Assembly: GCA_963767285.1 (NCBI GenBank)
Contig: CAVYDJ010000002.1
Span: 124,001-188,000 of the forward strand
Length of the DNA stretch: 64,000 bases
Reading direction: 5' to 3'
Source of the DNA: WHSW01 sp963767285
GTDB taxonomy: Bacteria > Actinomycetota > Thermoleophilia > Solirubrobacterales > 70-9
Part shown: piece by piece, positions 24,390 to 32,579 of the stretch
How the letters are laid out: every line of letters begins with the position of its first letter
Position numbering within the stretch: the first letter of the stretch is position 1
The notes under the pieces: model-generated
Seen by the model: the letters and a program-made list of their open reading frames with translations, nothing else
Told to the model about the DNA's origin: nothing
Database searches by the model: none
Made by a program: the position numbers and the translations under genes

Positions 24390-25611
24390 CGACGTCCGCG
24401 TACTGGACCTGACCCGGCTGCTGCCCGGGGGCTTCTGCTCGCAGCTGCTCGCCGACTTCGGCGCCGACGTGGTCAAGGTCGAGGACACCGGGATGGGCGA
24501 CTACATCCGCTGGGCGCCGCCCTACTACGGCGACGACGGGCAGCAGGCGCTCGGAACCCGCTCGGCCCTCTACCTGTCGCTGAACCGCAACAAGCGCTCG
24601 ATTCGCCTCGACCTGAAGTCCGACGGCGGGCGGGAGGCGCTGCTGAGGTTGGTCAAGGACTTCGACATCGTGCTCGAGGGCTTCCGCCCCGGCGTCCTCG
24701 ACCGGCTCGGCGTTGGCTACGAACGGATGCGGCGGGAGAACCCGGCGCTCGTCTACTGCGCGATCACCGGCTACGGGCAGACGGGCCCCAACGTGCAGCG
24801 CGCGGGCCACGACATGAACTACCTCGGGCTGATCGGCCTGCTCGGCCTGACGGGCGAGCCCGACCGCCGCCCGATCCAGTCGGCCGGGCAGATCGCGGAC
24901 CTCGGCGGTGGCGGGTTGATGGGCGCATTCGGGATCCTCGCCGCGCTGCACGAGGCGCGGCGCTCGGGCGAGGGCCAGATCGTCGACGTCTCGATGGCGG
25001 ACGGCGCGCTCGCGTGGCTGGCGATGGTCGCGGGCGCGTATCTGTGCGACGGTGAGGTGCCGCGGCGCGGCGACGGCCAACTGACCGGGCGCTTCGTCTG
25101 CTACCTGCCCTACGAGTGCGCCGACGGCCACATCACGATGGGCGCGCTCGAGCCGCAATTCTGGGCGCGCTTCTGCGCGGGCGCCGGCCGCGAGGACCTG
25201 GTCGCCAAGCAGTTCGAGCGGACCGGGTCCGAGGCCTGGGGCGAGATCGCCGAGATCTTCCGCTCCAAGACCCGCGCCGAGTGGAAGGCCTTCAACGACG
25301 AGCACGACGCGATGATCGAGCCCGTCCTCGACGTCGACGAAGCGCTCGACTCCGAGCTCGTCCGCGAGCGCGAGATGGTCGTCGAGTGGGAGCAGCCGGA
25401 GATCGGCCCGGTGCGCCAGCTCGGGGTGCCGGTGAAGCTCTCCCGCACCCCGGGGACCGTGCACGCGCCCGCGCCGGCGTTCGGCGAGCACACGGAGGAG
25501 GTGCTCCGCGACGCCGGCTTCTCCGACGAGGAGATCGCCGAGCTGCTCGAGTCCGGGGCCGCCGCCGGGCCCGCCGCCGCCGGGGCGAGCCAGGCGAGGT
25601 TCATGGGATGA
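24370..25611 (+). CDS. CaiB/BaiF (family III) CoA transferase
   Basis: A 413-residue family III CoA transferase, moving CoA between carboxylic acids. It has VLDLTRLLPGGFCSQLLADF and GADVVKVED at the N-terminus, LNRNKRSIRLDLKSDGGRE, and the catalytic aspartate expected in the GHDMNYLGLIGLLGLTGEP region. The GTG at 24370 gives the natural N-terminus VSELPLSDVRVLDL, overlapping the BKACE gene by 20 bases; an upstream ATG at 24337 is possible but less likely. It ends in an ATGA overlap with the MerR gene. Racemase activity (the AMACR branch of this fold) is an alternative and would fit branched acyl-CoA. Confidence 0.92.
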   Translation: MSELPLSDVRVLDLTRLLPGGFCSQLLADFGADVVKVEDTGMGDYIRWAPPYYGDDGQQALGTRSALYLSLNRNKRSIRLDLKSDGGREALLRLVKDFDIVLEGFRPGVLDRLGVGYERMRRENPALVYCAITGYGQTGPNVQRAGHDMNYLGLIGLLGLTGEPDRRPIQSAGQIADLGGGGLMGAFGILAALHEARRSGEGQIVDVSMADGALAWLAMVAGAYLCDGEVPRRGDGQLTGRFVCYLPYECADGHITMGALEPQFWARFCAGAGREDLVAKQFERTGSEAWGEIAEIFRSKTRAEWKAFNDEHDAMIEPVLDVDEALDSELVREREMVVEWEQPEIGPVRQLGVPVKLSRTPGTVHAPAPAFGEHTEEVLRDAGFSDEEIAELLESGAAAGPAAAGASQARFMG

Positions 25612-26309
25612 GCGCGCCGCCCCAGGAGCTCCTCAAGATCTCCGAGCTCGCCGACCGCGCCGACGTCCCGGTCGCCACGGTGCGCCACTACTTGCGCGAG
25701 GGCCTGCTGCCCGAGCCGGTCAAGACCTCGCGCAACATGGCCTACTACCCGCCCGAGTTCGCGGAGCGGATCCGGCTGATCAAGCAGCTTCAGGAACAGC
25801 GGTTCATGCCGCTGCGGGTGATCAAGGAGTTGCTCGACGCGACGAATGGCGACCTGGAGCGGTTGCGCGTCTTTGCCGAGAGTGGCGACGCGCTGGTTGC
25901 CCGCGCGCTCGGTCCGGAGGCACAGCGGACCGCCGAGAAGGAGATCCTGGGTCGGTTCGAGATCCCCGAGCGCGCCCTGCGGCGCCTGACCGAGGTCGGG
26001 GTCCTCAGCCCCACGGCCGATGGGTACTCGCAGAGCGACGTGCGAATCATCGAGGCAGTGTCGAAGTTCCGCGCCGCGGGCTGGAACGAGAAGACCGGCT
26101 TCGGTGCCCGCGACGTAGCGCGGCTAATGAAGGGGCTGGAACCGGTGATCACGGACGAGCTCGAGCTGCTGATCGAGCGCTTCTCGGCCCTGGGGCCCGA
26201 GCGCGCCTCCGACATCGTCGAGGGCGGCGCGACGCCGTTTCCCGCGCTGATCGGTGCGCTGCACGCGAAGCTGCTGACGGCTGAACTCGAGCGCGCGCGG
26301 CGCGCCTAG
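25608..26309 (+). CDS. MerR family transcriptional regulator
   Basis: A 233-residue regulator. The winged-helix DNA-binding domain is at residues about 8-75: LLKISELADRADVPVATVRH, YLREGLLPEPVKTSRNMAYY. The C-terminal two thirds are helical with no metal-binding cysteines, so it probably senses an organic ligand, perhaps an acyl-CoA of the pathway. It is the last gene of the operon (ATGA overlap with the CoA transferase) and therefore likely autoregulated. Its stop shares a CTAG with the convergent epimerase gene. Confidence 0.9.
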   Translation: MSAPPQELLKISELADRADVPVATVRHYLREGLLPEPVKTSRNMAYYPPEFAERIRLIKQLQEQRFMPLRVIKELLDATNGDLERLRVFAESGDALVARALGPEAQRTAEKEILGRFEIPERALRRLTEVGVLSPTADGYSQSDVRIIEAVSKFRAAGWNEKTGFGARDVARLMKGLEPVITDELELLIERFSALGPERASDIVEGGATPFPALIGALHAKLLTAELERARRA

Positions 26310-27274
26310 CCCGCACGGAGGCCGGCGAGACCGGCCTCCCGGTCGATCACAGGCGCGTATCCGAGCTCGGACTGAGCCTTGGAGATGTCGATCGTGCATT
26401 CCTGCGAGGAGATCCAGAACGCGAAGCGGGTCAGGGGCGGCTCCCCGCCGAGGCGCAGCAGGCGCCACACCGTCTCCGAGGCGGCGGCCATCGGTCCCGC
26501 GACGGCCGCCGGCACCGATCGGGTCGGCGGCTCGACGCCCTGCGTCTCGATCAGTGCCGACACGAACTCGCGGAACACGACGCGGTCGCCGTCGGTGACG
26601 AAGTAGGCCTCGCCGGCGCGGCCTTTCGCGGCGGCGAGCATCAGTCCTTCGACCACGTTGTCGACGTGGGTCGTATCGGTCAGGTTGGTGCCGCCGCCGA
26701 TCCACGCGAAGCGACCCGCCTCGACCATGCTCAGGATCCCGGGCAGGAGCGTGGTGTCGCCCTTGCCCCAGACGAAGCGGGGGCGCAGGACGATCGCGTC
26801 GAAGCCGTCGGTCGAGGCGCTCCGGACCGCCTGCTCGGCAAGAGCCTTGGTCGCCGGGTAGAGCGCCTTCGAGTCCGGCCGCAACGGGGTCGTTTCGTCC
26901 ACCTCGACCAGCGGGTCGCCGGCGATCAGCGCCGCCTCGGTGCCGCAGTGGACGAAGCGGCGGACCCCCGCCTCGCTGCAGGCGGCGAGCGCGTTCTCGG
27001 TCCCGGTCACGTTTCCGGCCATGAACTCCTCCCGCGTGCCCCAGGTGCCGAGGTGGGCGGCGAGGTGAAAGGCGGTGTCGCAGCCGGCGGCGCCGGCGAC
27101 CATCGCGTCGCGGTCGGCGAGGTCGCCCCGGACCGGTTCGGCGCCGAGCGCCTCGACCGCGGCGGCTGAGGCATCGGAACGGGCGAGCGCGCGAACCTCG
27201 CTCCCGTCGGCGACCAGCCGCCGGACCAGAGCGCCGCCGATGAAACCCGAGCCGCCGGTCACGAATGCGCGCAC
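26306..27274 (-). CDS. NAD-dependent epimerase/dehydratase (extended SDR, 3-beta-HSD-like)
   Basis: A 322-residue extended SDR. The nucleotide-binding motif is FVTGGSGFIGGALVRRLVAD at the N-terminus and the catalytic pair is in YPATK (about residue 142). FVHCGTEAALIAG and VVLRPRFVWGKGD-type segments (here IVLRPRFVWGKGD) fit the 3-beta-hydroxysteroid dehydrogenase/dihydroflavonol reductase branch. Substrate unknown. Its stop codon shares a CTAG with the MerR gene. The lipoprotein gene upstream on the same strand ends 15 bases before its start, so the two may be co-transcribed. Confidence 0.9.
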   Translation of the reverse strand: MRAFVTGGSGFIGGALVRRLVADGSEVRALARSDASAAAVEALGAEPVRGDLADRDAMVAGAAGCDTAFHLAAHLGTWGTREEFMAGNVTGTENALAACSEAGVRRFVHCGTEAALIAGDPLVEVDETTPLRPDSKALYPATKALAEQAVRSASTDGFDAIVLRPRFVWGKGDTTLLPGILSMVEAGRFAWIGGGTNLTDTTHVDNVVEGLMLAAAKGRAGEAYFVTDGDRVVFREFVSALIETQGVEPPTRSVPAAVAGPMAAASETVWRLLRLGGEPPLTRFAFWISSQECTIDISKAQSELGYAPVIDREAGLAGLRAG

Positions 27275-27289
27275 GGGCGCAGCCTAGAT

Positions 27290-27754
27290 CTAGTTGACGA
27301 TCGGAGGTGTGCCCGCGTCCGCCGGATAGTGCGCCGCGGCGATCTCGCTCAGGTGGGCGACCGCCGCGGTCATCGGCTCGGGGATCGTCTCGGACTGGTC
27401 GTAGGAGACCGTCGTGCCGTCGTAGGTCACCTCGTAGACGTAGCAATCGGCGCATCCGGTCGGCTCGGATCTCTGCTCGAAGCCCTCGAAGTCCGCCGCC
27501 TCGAGCTCGGACCGCAGCTGCTCGAGCTCGTCGGAACCGAGCTCGAAGGCCTCGCGGGCCGGGTCGACGCCGGCCTCGACGATCCCGGAGCCGCCGGCCT
27601 CGATGGTCATGCGCTCTGGCATGCTGGCCACGCCGCCGGTCCGCTCGTAGCTGACCAGGTTGCCCGAGTCCGACTCGGTCGTCGACGACTCGTCGTCGCC
27701 GCAGCCGACCACGATTGCGGCGACGCAGGCACCGATCGCGACGAGCACCCTCAT
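27290..27754 (-). CDS. putative lipoprotein of unknown function
   Basis: A 154-residue exported protein. The N-terminus MRVLVAIGACVAAIVVGCGD is a lipoprotein signal with the lipobox cysteine at about residue 18, followed by an acidic serine-rich linker (DDESSTTESDSG). The mature part contains a CADC pair (about residues 104-107) beside a beta strand YVYEVTYDGTTVSYDQ. No known domain is recognised. It precedes the epimerase gene on the same strand by 15 bases. Confidence 0.78.
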   Translation of the reverse strand: MRVLVAIGACVAAIVVGCGDDESSTTESDSGNLVSYERTGGVASMPERMTIEAGGSGIVEAGVDPAREAFELGSDELEQLRSELEAADFEGFEQRSEPTGCADCYVYEVTYDGTTVSYDQSETIPEPMTAAVAHLSEIAAAHYPADAGTPPIVN

Positions 27755-28096
27755 GCCGTCAATACTGCCGTGCCGGAGGGTTCGTCACACGCGACGGGCC
27801 CCATAACGGGGCCCGTCGCTCACCACTCAGAGAGGAATCGGCTGTATCGCCTGTGCTCGACGATCACCGGTGCTGGGGGGTTCGCCCCGGCGAAGCCTTT
27901 CCCACCGCCTGTCTACCCAAGCGGTCGCGAGACAAACGCTAAGCTTGAACGCACGCCCAAGGGGCCTCACCCAATTTCCGGGTTTGGCCACTAGCGAAAA
28001 GCTGAGGGCGATCAAGCCGCCGGGACCTGGTCCCGTAACGGGGGAGACGGTTCGTCGCTGGCAGAGAGTCGAACCACCCCTGGACAGGAGGTCCGG
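27755..28096. other. 342-base intergenic region with hairpins and the sigma-factor leader
   Basis: No gene is recognised here. It separates the divergent lipoprotein and sigma-factor genes. It contains a strong 12-bp hairpin (27791-27819) and a shorter TTCGCC-CC-GGCGAA hairpin (27881-27894), followed by TTTCCC. Further small stems occur nearer the sigma gene (GGGAC-CTG-GTCCC; GGTTCG pairing with CGAACC). An AGGAGG at 28086-28091 sits 5 bases before the TTG start of the sigma gene. The length suggests a structured leader or a small RNA, but it matches no riboswitch consensus I know. Confidence 0.5.
27791..27819. repeat. 12-bp perfect hairpin
   Basis: GCGACGGGCCCC and GGGGCCCGTCGC pair perfectly around ATAAC. 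No T-run follows on either strand. It lies between two divergent genes, so it does not end either of them; it could end a small RNA or form part of a leader. Confidence 0.6.
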
Positions 28097-28924
28097 TTGT
28101 CCGCGACAGCGCGCGGCGACGGCGCAAGCGACGGCAATGTCGGAATCGAGTCTGACGAGGCGCTTCTGCGCCGCTTTGCCGCGGACCCGTCGCCGGCCCT
28201 GCGTGAGGAGGTGGTTCGCCGCTTCATGCCGCTTGCGCGCTCGCTGGCGATGCGCTATCGCCGCCAGACCGAGTCCCTCGACGACCTGGTCCAGGTCGCG
28301 GGCCTCGGGCTCGTAAAGGCGGTCGACGGCTTCGATCCCGAGCGCGGCAAGCCGTTCGCCGCGTATGCCGTGCCGACGATCCTCGGCGAGCTGCGGCGGC
28401 ACTTCCGCGACCACGTTTGGACGGTGCGCCTGCCTCGCGGGCTTCAGGAGCTGACGATGAGCGTCGACGCGACGACGACCGAGCTGACCGAGGAGCTCGG
28501 GCAGCTGCCGACCGCCGCCGAGATCGCTGAGCGCCTCGACGTCTCGGTCGAGGACGTCCTCGAGGCGATCGAGGCGAGCCATGCCCGGCGGACGCTCTCG
28601 CTTGACGCGCCGCGGCGCAGCGATGGCGAGGAGCCGGGCGCCGCGATCGAGACGCTGCCCTCCTCCGAGCCGGGCTTCGACCGCGTTGAGGCAGACCTCG
28701 CGGCGCAGACCGCCGAGCTCGACACGCGCGAATGGGAGGTGTTGCGGATGCGATTCGGCGATGAGATGACCCAGAGCAAGATCGCCGAGCGGCTCGGCGT
28801 GTCGCAGATGCAGGTCTCCCGCGTCAGCCGGCGCGCGCTCTGGAAGCTGCTCGCGGCCATCCGCGGCGAGGACGGCGACGGTGGCCCGCCGCCGTCGGCC
28901 AAGCGCGACTCCACAGGCGATTGA
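28097..28924 (+). CDS. RNA polymerase sigma factor, SigB/SigF/SigG (group 3) type
   Basis: A 275-residue alternative sigma factor with regions 2, 3 and 4. Region 2: MPLARSLAMRYRRQTESLDD and LVQVAGLGLVKAVDGFDPER; region 3: VPTILGELRRHFRDHVWTVR and the SPTAAEIAERL-like segment (here LPTAAEIAERLDVSVEDVLE); region 4: LDTREWEVLRMRFGDEMTQS and KIAERLGVSQMQVSRVSRRA. The TTG start has a perfect AGGAGG 5 bases upstream. This group usually controls general or envelope stress and is held by a partner-switching anti-sigma kinase. A STAS antagonist and an RsbU-like phosphatase lie just downstream, but no kinase gene does. Confidence 0.93.
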   Translation: MSATARGDGASDGNVGIESDEALLRRFAADPSPALREEVVRRFMPLARSLAMRYRRQTESLDDLVQVAGLGLVKAVDGFDPERGKPFAAYAVPTILGELRRHFRDHVWTVRLPRGLQELTMSVDATTTELTEELGQLPTAAEIAERLDVSVEDVLEAIEASHARRTLSLDAPRRSDGEEPGAAIETLPSSEPGFDRVEADLAAQTAELDTREWEVLRMRFGDEMTQSKIAERLGVSQMQVSRVSRRALWKLLAAIRGEDGDGGPPPSAKRDSTGD

Positions 28925-29317
28925 TTGGGCGCGCCCCCGCCGGGTAGCCGCGAGGCCTGGGAGGCGGTCGAGGGCGCCGGCGCGGAGCCGGAGCTGATCG
29001 CCCCGGAGAAGGGTGAGGTGCAGGCGTTCGAGCATCTCGACAAGGCCGACACGTTCGACGCCACGACGGCGGTCGCGGACGCCGACCCCGACGACTACGA
29101 CGCGCTGGTCCTCCCGGGCGGGGTCGCCAACCCCGACAACCTGCGCACGATCCCCGAGGCCGTCGAGTTCGTGCGGTCGTTCTTCGAGGCCGGGAAGCCG
29201 GCGGGCCTGGTCACTAGCCGCAAGCCGGACGATCTCGACGCGTTCTGCGCGAAGGCGATCGAGGAGATCGCCGAGGGGGTCCACGCGGATCAGCGCGAGG
29301 CGACGGTCGGAAGTTAG
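28925..29317 (+). pseudogene. DJ-1/PfpI family remnant lacking the catalytic segment
   Basis: A 130-residue frame that is recognisably PfpI-like: ELIAPEKGEVQAFEHLDKAD, DPDDYDALVLPGGVANPDNL, then EFVRSFFEAGKPAGLVTSRK and PDDLDAFCAKAIEEIAEG. In intact members about 55-60 residues, including the nucleophile elbow with its cysteine (AxCHG), lie between SFFEAGKP and GLVTSRKPDDL; here the two are joined directly. The N-terminal strand (about 25 residues) is also missing. Cysteine peptidase or deglycase activity is therefore not expected. It starts at a TTG overlapping the sigma factor stop region. It is best seen as a decaying gene of the stress locus, although the frame remains open. Confidence 0.8.
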
Positions 29318-29321
29318 GGAT

Positions 29322-29687
29322 TCAGGCGGTGGCGCCGGCTGAGAGCGCCGAGATTGCCTCGTCGCGGGTGTCGAACAGCCCGACGGCCTGGTCGATACCG
29401 GTCAGCTCGAGCAGCCGGCGCACGTCGGCATCCGGACAGCAGACCCCGAAGCGTCTCGACTCGTCGGCGAGCTGGCGCTTCGTCTCGACCAGCAGGCTGA
29501 GGCCGGTCGAGTCGATGAACGAGCAGCCGCTGAGGTCGACGAGCACGCCTCCCCCGGGTTGCCCGTCGGACAGATCCGAGAGCGCCGTGCGCAGCTCGGG
29601 TGCGGTGCTCTGGTCGAGCTCACCTGCGACGCCGACGGCGTGCAGGCCGTCGATCGATTCCGATTGAACGCGGAAGGTCGAACTCAC
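29322..29687 (-). CDS. STAS-domain anti-sigma factor antagonist (RsbV/SpoIIAA-like)
   Basis: A 121-residue STAS protein. The phosphorylatable serine is in the usual DSTG (CSFIDSTGLSLLV, about residue 60), and VAGELDQSTAPELRTAL is the family's first helix region. Known members bind the anti-sigma kinase when unphosphorylated, freeing the sigma factor. The GTG at 29687 gives a natural N-terminus (VSSTFRVQSESIDGLHAVGV); no ribosome binding site is evident upstream. It diverges from the phosphatase gene (about 90 bases between starts) and its 3' end faces the PfpI remnant. Confidence 0.9.
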   Translation of the reverse strand: MSSTFRVQSESIDGLHAVGVAGELDQSTAPELRTALSDLSDGQPGGGVLVDLSGCSFIDSTGLSLLVETKRQLADESRRFGVCCPDADVRRLLELTGIDQAVGLFDTRDEAISALSAGATA

Positions 29688-29778
29688 GGGGGCGGATCTT
29701 AGTGCTATTGCGCCGGGCATTCGCCCGGTAGATTGAATCAGCGCCGGCGTTCCGTATCGCCGGGTGAGGGGACAAGTG

Positions 29779-32388
29779 ATGCGAGGCCGGTTCCGCAGAT
29801 TGCGCGAGTGGACACCCGGGGGGGCCGGGGGAGCCGGCCCTGATCTGATCGGGGTGTTTGCGGGCCTCGGCCTGTTGCTGGCCTGCGTCGTCGCCGACGT
29901 CGTGCTGACGCAGGAGTCCGCGGCGCTGGTCGGGACCTTCGTTGCGGCGCCTTTCGTCGCCGCCCTGTGGGCGCGGCCCGCCGCGACCGGGGTGGTCGCC
30001 TTGGCGGCGATCGCCGCCGCCGCACTGAGCTCGGCCTGGAACGACGGCACGGGTGATTCCGAGCAGGTCGTGCGGCTCATCGTGATCACCGTCGGCGGGG
30101 GCCTCGCGGTTCTCGGGGCCTGGCTTCGGTGGCGCTCGGCCGGCCGCTCGGAACGGCTCCGCCTGCTCGACTCCGTGGGCGCCGTCGCCGACGGCTCGCT
30201 GCCGCTGGCCGAGACACTGCGACGGGTCACCGACGTGATCGTCCCGGCGTTCAGCGACATCTGCATGGTGGACGCCATCCATGACGGCCGGGTCTCGCGG
30301 ATCGCGACCAGAGCGGTCGGCCGCGACGACGCTGCCGCGGTCCAGGAGCGGATGCGAAAGCGTCCCCCGGCGCTGCCGGGATGGCTGGTCAAGGTGGAGC
30401 GCAGCTGGCGCCACATCCCCGAGTGGTGGCCGCGGGTCCGCGACGAGGAGCTGCGCCGGATGGCGAGCTCGCACGAGGACCTCGAGTTCCTCCGTTCGCT
30501 CGAACTGCGCTCCTCGGTCGTGATCCCGATCCGCGCGCGCAACCGCAACCTCGGCGCCCTGACCCTGCTGACGGCTTGGTCCGGCCGGCGCCTCCGGGCC
30601 GAGGACGTCCGCTTCGCGGAGATCCTCGCCAGCCGGATCGGGCTGGCGCTCGACAACGCCGGGCTGTTCTCCGACCTCGAGAGCATCGAGCGCCGGATGG
30701 ACACCGTGATGTCGATCCTCGACGAGGCGATCGTCATCCACGGCGCCGACGGGAACCTCGTGTTCGCCAATCCGGCCGCGGCTCGGATGCTCGGCTACGA
30801 GACCGTCGAGGACGCCGTCGCCGCGCCGACCGCCGAGATTCGCGACCGCTACGTCATTCGCGACGAACGCGGCAACGAGGTCAGCGCCGATCAGCTCGTC
30901 GGCAGGCGGGTGCTGGGGGGCGAAACGACCGAGCCGCAGACGCTGCGAATCATCGATCGCGGGACCGGGGTGGAGCGCTGGACGCAGTCGAAGGCCCAGG
31001 CGATCAGGGGTCCTGAGGGCGAGGTGCTGTATTCGGTGACCGCGATCGAAGACGTCACCGACGTCAGGCGCGCCGAGTTCGCCAACCGTCTGCTCGCCCG
31101 CACCGGCGAGCTGGTCTCGCCGTCGGCCGATTACCGGGCCACCCTGGAGAAGGTCCCGGGGCTGCTTGTGCCGGAGTTCGCCGACTGGTGCTCGATCGAG
31201 ATCCCCGGGGACGCCGGCCTGCTCGAGAGGGTGGCGATGGCGCACCAGGACCCCGCCCGGCTGGACGCGATCTACGAGCTGCGCAAGCGCTACCCGCTGC
31301 GCGCGGATGAGCCGTCGCGGATCGGCGACGTGCTGCGGACCGGCCAGTCCGAGCTCATCCAGGTGACGGATGCCTGGCTGGAGGAGATCGCCGCCGATGC
31401 CGACCACCTGAAGATCCTGCAACGGATCGCGATGGGCTCGGTGCTCGCGGTGCCGATGAGCGCCGCCGGCACGATCGCCGGGGCGCTCGTGTTCGTCAAC
31501 CACGAGGGCTCGCGCCGCTTCGACGATCACGATCGCGTGATCGCCGAAGAGGTCGCCCGCCGCGTCGCGCTGGCGATCGAGAGCACCCGACTGGCCGAGG
31601 CCCGCGCCCACGTCGCCGACGCCCTGCAGCGCGAGCTGCTGCCGCCCAGCCTGCCGCCCATGCCCGGCTGGGAGGTGGCGACGATGTATGAGCCGGCGGG
31701 CGAGGTGAACGATGTCGGCGGCGACTTCTACGAGGTCTTCCCGGTGGCGGGCGGCTGGGCCGTCGTGCTCGGCGACGTCTCCGGCAAGGGTGCGGCAGCC
31801 GCCGCGCTGACCGCCGAGGCCAGGCACACGATCCGCACCGCGGGCGTCCTGTCCTCCGATCCCATCCGCGGCCTCCAGGTTCTCGACCGCAACCTTCGCG
31901 AGCGCGAGGAGGTCGCGCTGTGCTCGGTCGCCCTGCTGGTCCTGCCCGATCCCGAGGCCGAGCACCGGGAGGTGAGCGTCTACCTCGCCGGACACCCCTA
32001 CCCGATCCTGATCCATCAGGGAGGGCGGGCGGAGCCGGTCGGTACCGCCGGCCCGCTGCTCGGCGTCGTCGAGGAGCCCACCTGGCCGCGGGTGTCGATG
32101 ACGCTCGAGCCGGGCGACCAGCTCGTCCTCTACACCGACGGGGTGATCGAGGCGCAGGGCGAAGGGGGCGAGCGGTTCGGCACCGAGCGGTTGCGTCAGG
32201 GTCTCGCCGGATGCGTCTCGCCGGATCTGGCCGTCGAACGGGTTCGCGGGGCCCTTTGGGACTTCGGCGCGCGAGCGCGCGACGACGACGCCGCCCTCGT
32301 CGCCATCCGCCGGACCGGATCTGGTCCCGGCCTAGGCCGGGACGCGGTCGCCGTCGGATCCGGTGCGCATCGCGTCGAGCAGCTCTGA
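29779..32388 (+). CDS. membrane-bound sensor serine phosphatase (RsbU/SpoIIE-type) with GAF and PAS domains
   Basis: An 869-residue protein. Order of parts: about four membrane segments (residues 15-110; GVFAGLGLLLACVVADVVL, VVRLIVITVGGGLAVLGAWL), GAF (about 130-285), PAS (about 290-430; ILDEAIVIHGADGNLVFANP), a second GAF (about 445-605), then the PP2C-type SpoIIE phosphatase (about 620-855) with metal sites VGGDFYEVF, LGDVSGKG and YTDGVIEA. Such enzymes dephosphorylate STAS antagonists, here presumably the divergent gene. The ATG at 29779 is preferred: AGGGG lies 7 bases upstream; a GTG at 29764 is an alternative. It has no HATPase kinase domain. Confidence 0.93.
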   Translation: MRGRFRRLREWTPGGAGGAGPDLIGVFAGLGLLLACVVADVVLTQESAALVGTFVAAPFVAALWARPAATGVVALAAIAAAALSSAWNDGTGDSEQVVRLIVITVGGGLAVLGAWLRWRSAGRSERLRLLDSVGAVADGSLPLAETLRRVTDVIVPAFSDICMVDAIHDGRVSRIATRAVGRDDAAAVQERMRKRPPALPGWLVKVERSWRHIPEWWPRVRDEELRRMASSHEDLEFLRSLELRSSVVIPIRARNRNLGALTLLTAWSGRRLRAEDVRFAEILASRIGLALDNAGLFSDLESIERRMDTVMSILDEAIVIHGADGNLVFANPAAARMLGYETVEDAVAAPTAEIRDRYVIRDERGNEVSADQLVGRRVLGGETTEPQTLRIIDRGTGVERWTQSKAQAIRGPEGEVLYSVTAIEDVTDVRRAEFANRLLARTGELVSPSADYRATLEKVPGLLVPEFADWCSIEIPGDAGLLERVAMAHQDPARLDAIYELRKRYPLRADEPSRIGDVLRTGQSELIQVTDAWLEEIAADADHLKILQRIAMGSVLAVPMSAAGTIAGALVFVNHEGSRRFDDHDRVIAEEVARRVALAIESTRLAEARAHVADALQRELLPPSLPPMPGWEVATMYEPAGEVNDVGGDFYEVFPVAGGWAVVLGDVSGKGAAAAALTAEARHTIRTAGVLSSDPIRGLQVLDRNLREREEVALCSVALLVLPDPEAEHREVSVYLAGHPYPILIHQGGRAEPVGTAGPLLGVVEEPTWPRVSMTLEPGDQLVLYTDGVIEAQGEGGERFGTERLRQGLAGCVSPDLAVERVRGALWDFGARARDDDAALVAIRRTGSGPGLGRDAVAVGSGAHRVEQL

Positions 32389-32579
32389 GGCGAGCTGGGC
32401 GCCGTCGCTCGGCGTCACCGGGGTGGCGGCGATCTTCAGCACGACTCGTCGCGATCGAGCTCCTCGAGCGCGACATCGGGCGGATATGCGTATGACCGCC
32501 TGCCGCGATGCAAAACCTCTTGCGTGACTTCGTCACACAAGCGGCGTGCGGCGACCTGGCCGTCTGAAATGCTCGCCCC

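Noticed and set aside
28040..28095. GGTTCG...CGAACC and a GTCGAACC string suggesting a tRNA T-arm on the minus strand
   Set aside because: The bases either side of the TTCGACT loop do not form a 5-bp T-stem, and no acceptor, D or anticodon arms could be drawn.
27900..28096. Possible c-di-AMP, cobalamin or TPP riboswitch in the sigma-factor leader
   Set aside because: Only short likenesses (such as ACGGGGGAGAC) were found; the conserved cores of these classes are absent.
32389..32579. Minus-strand frame of about 38 codons (VLKIAATPVTPSDGAQLASE)
   Set aside because: No ribosome site, no family likeness and too short to support; left as empty spacer.
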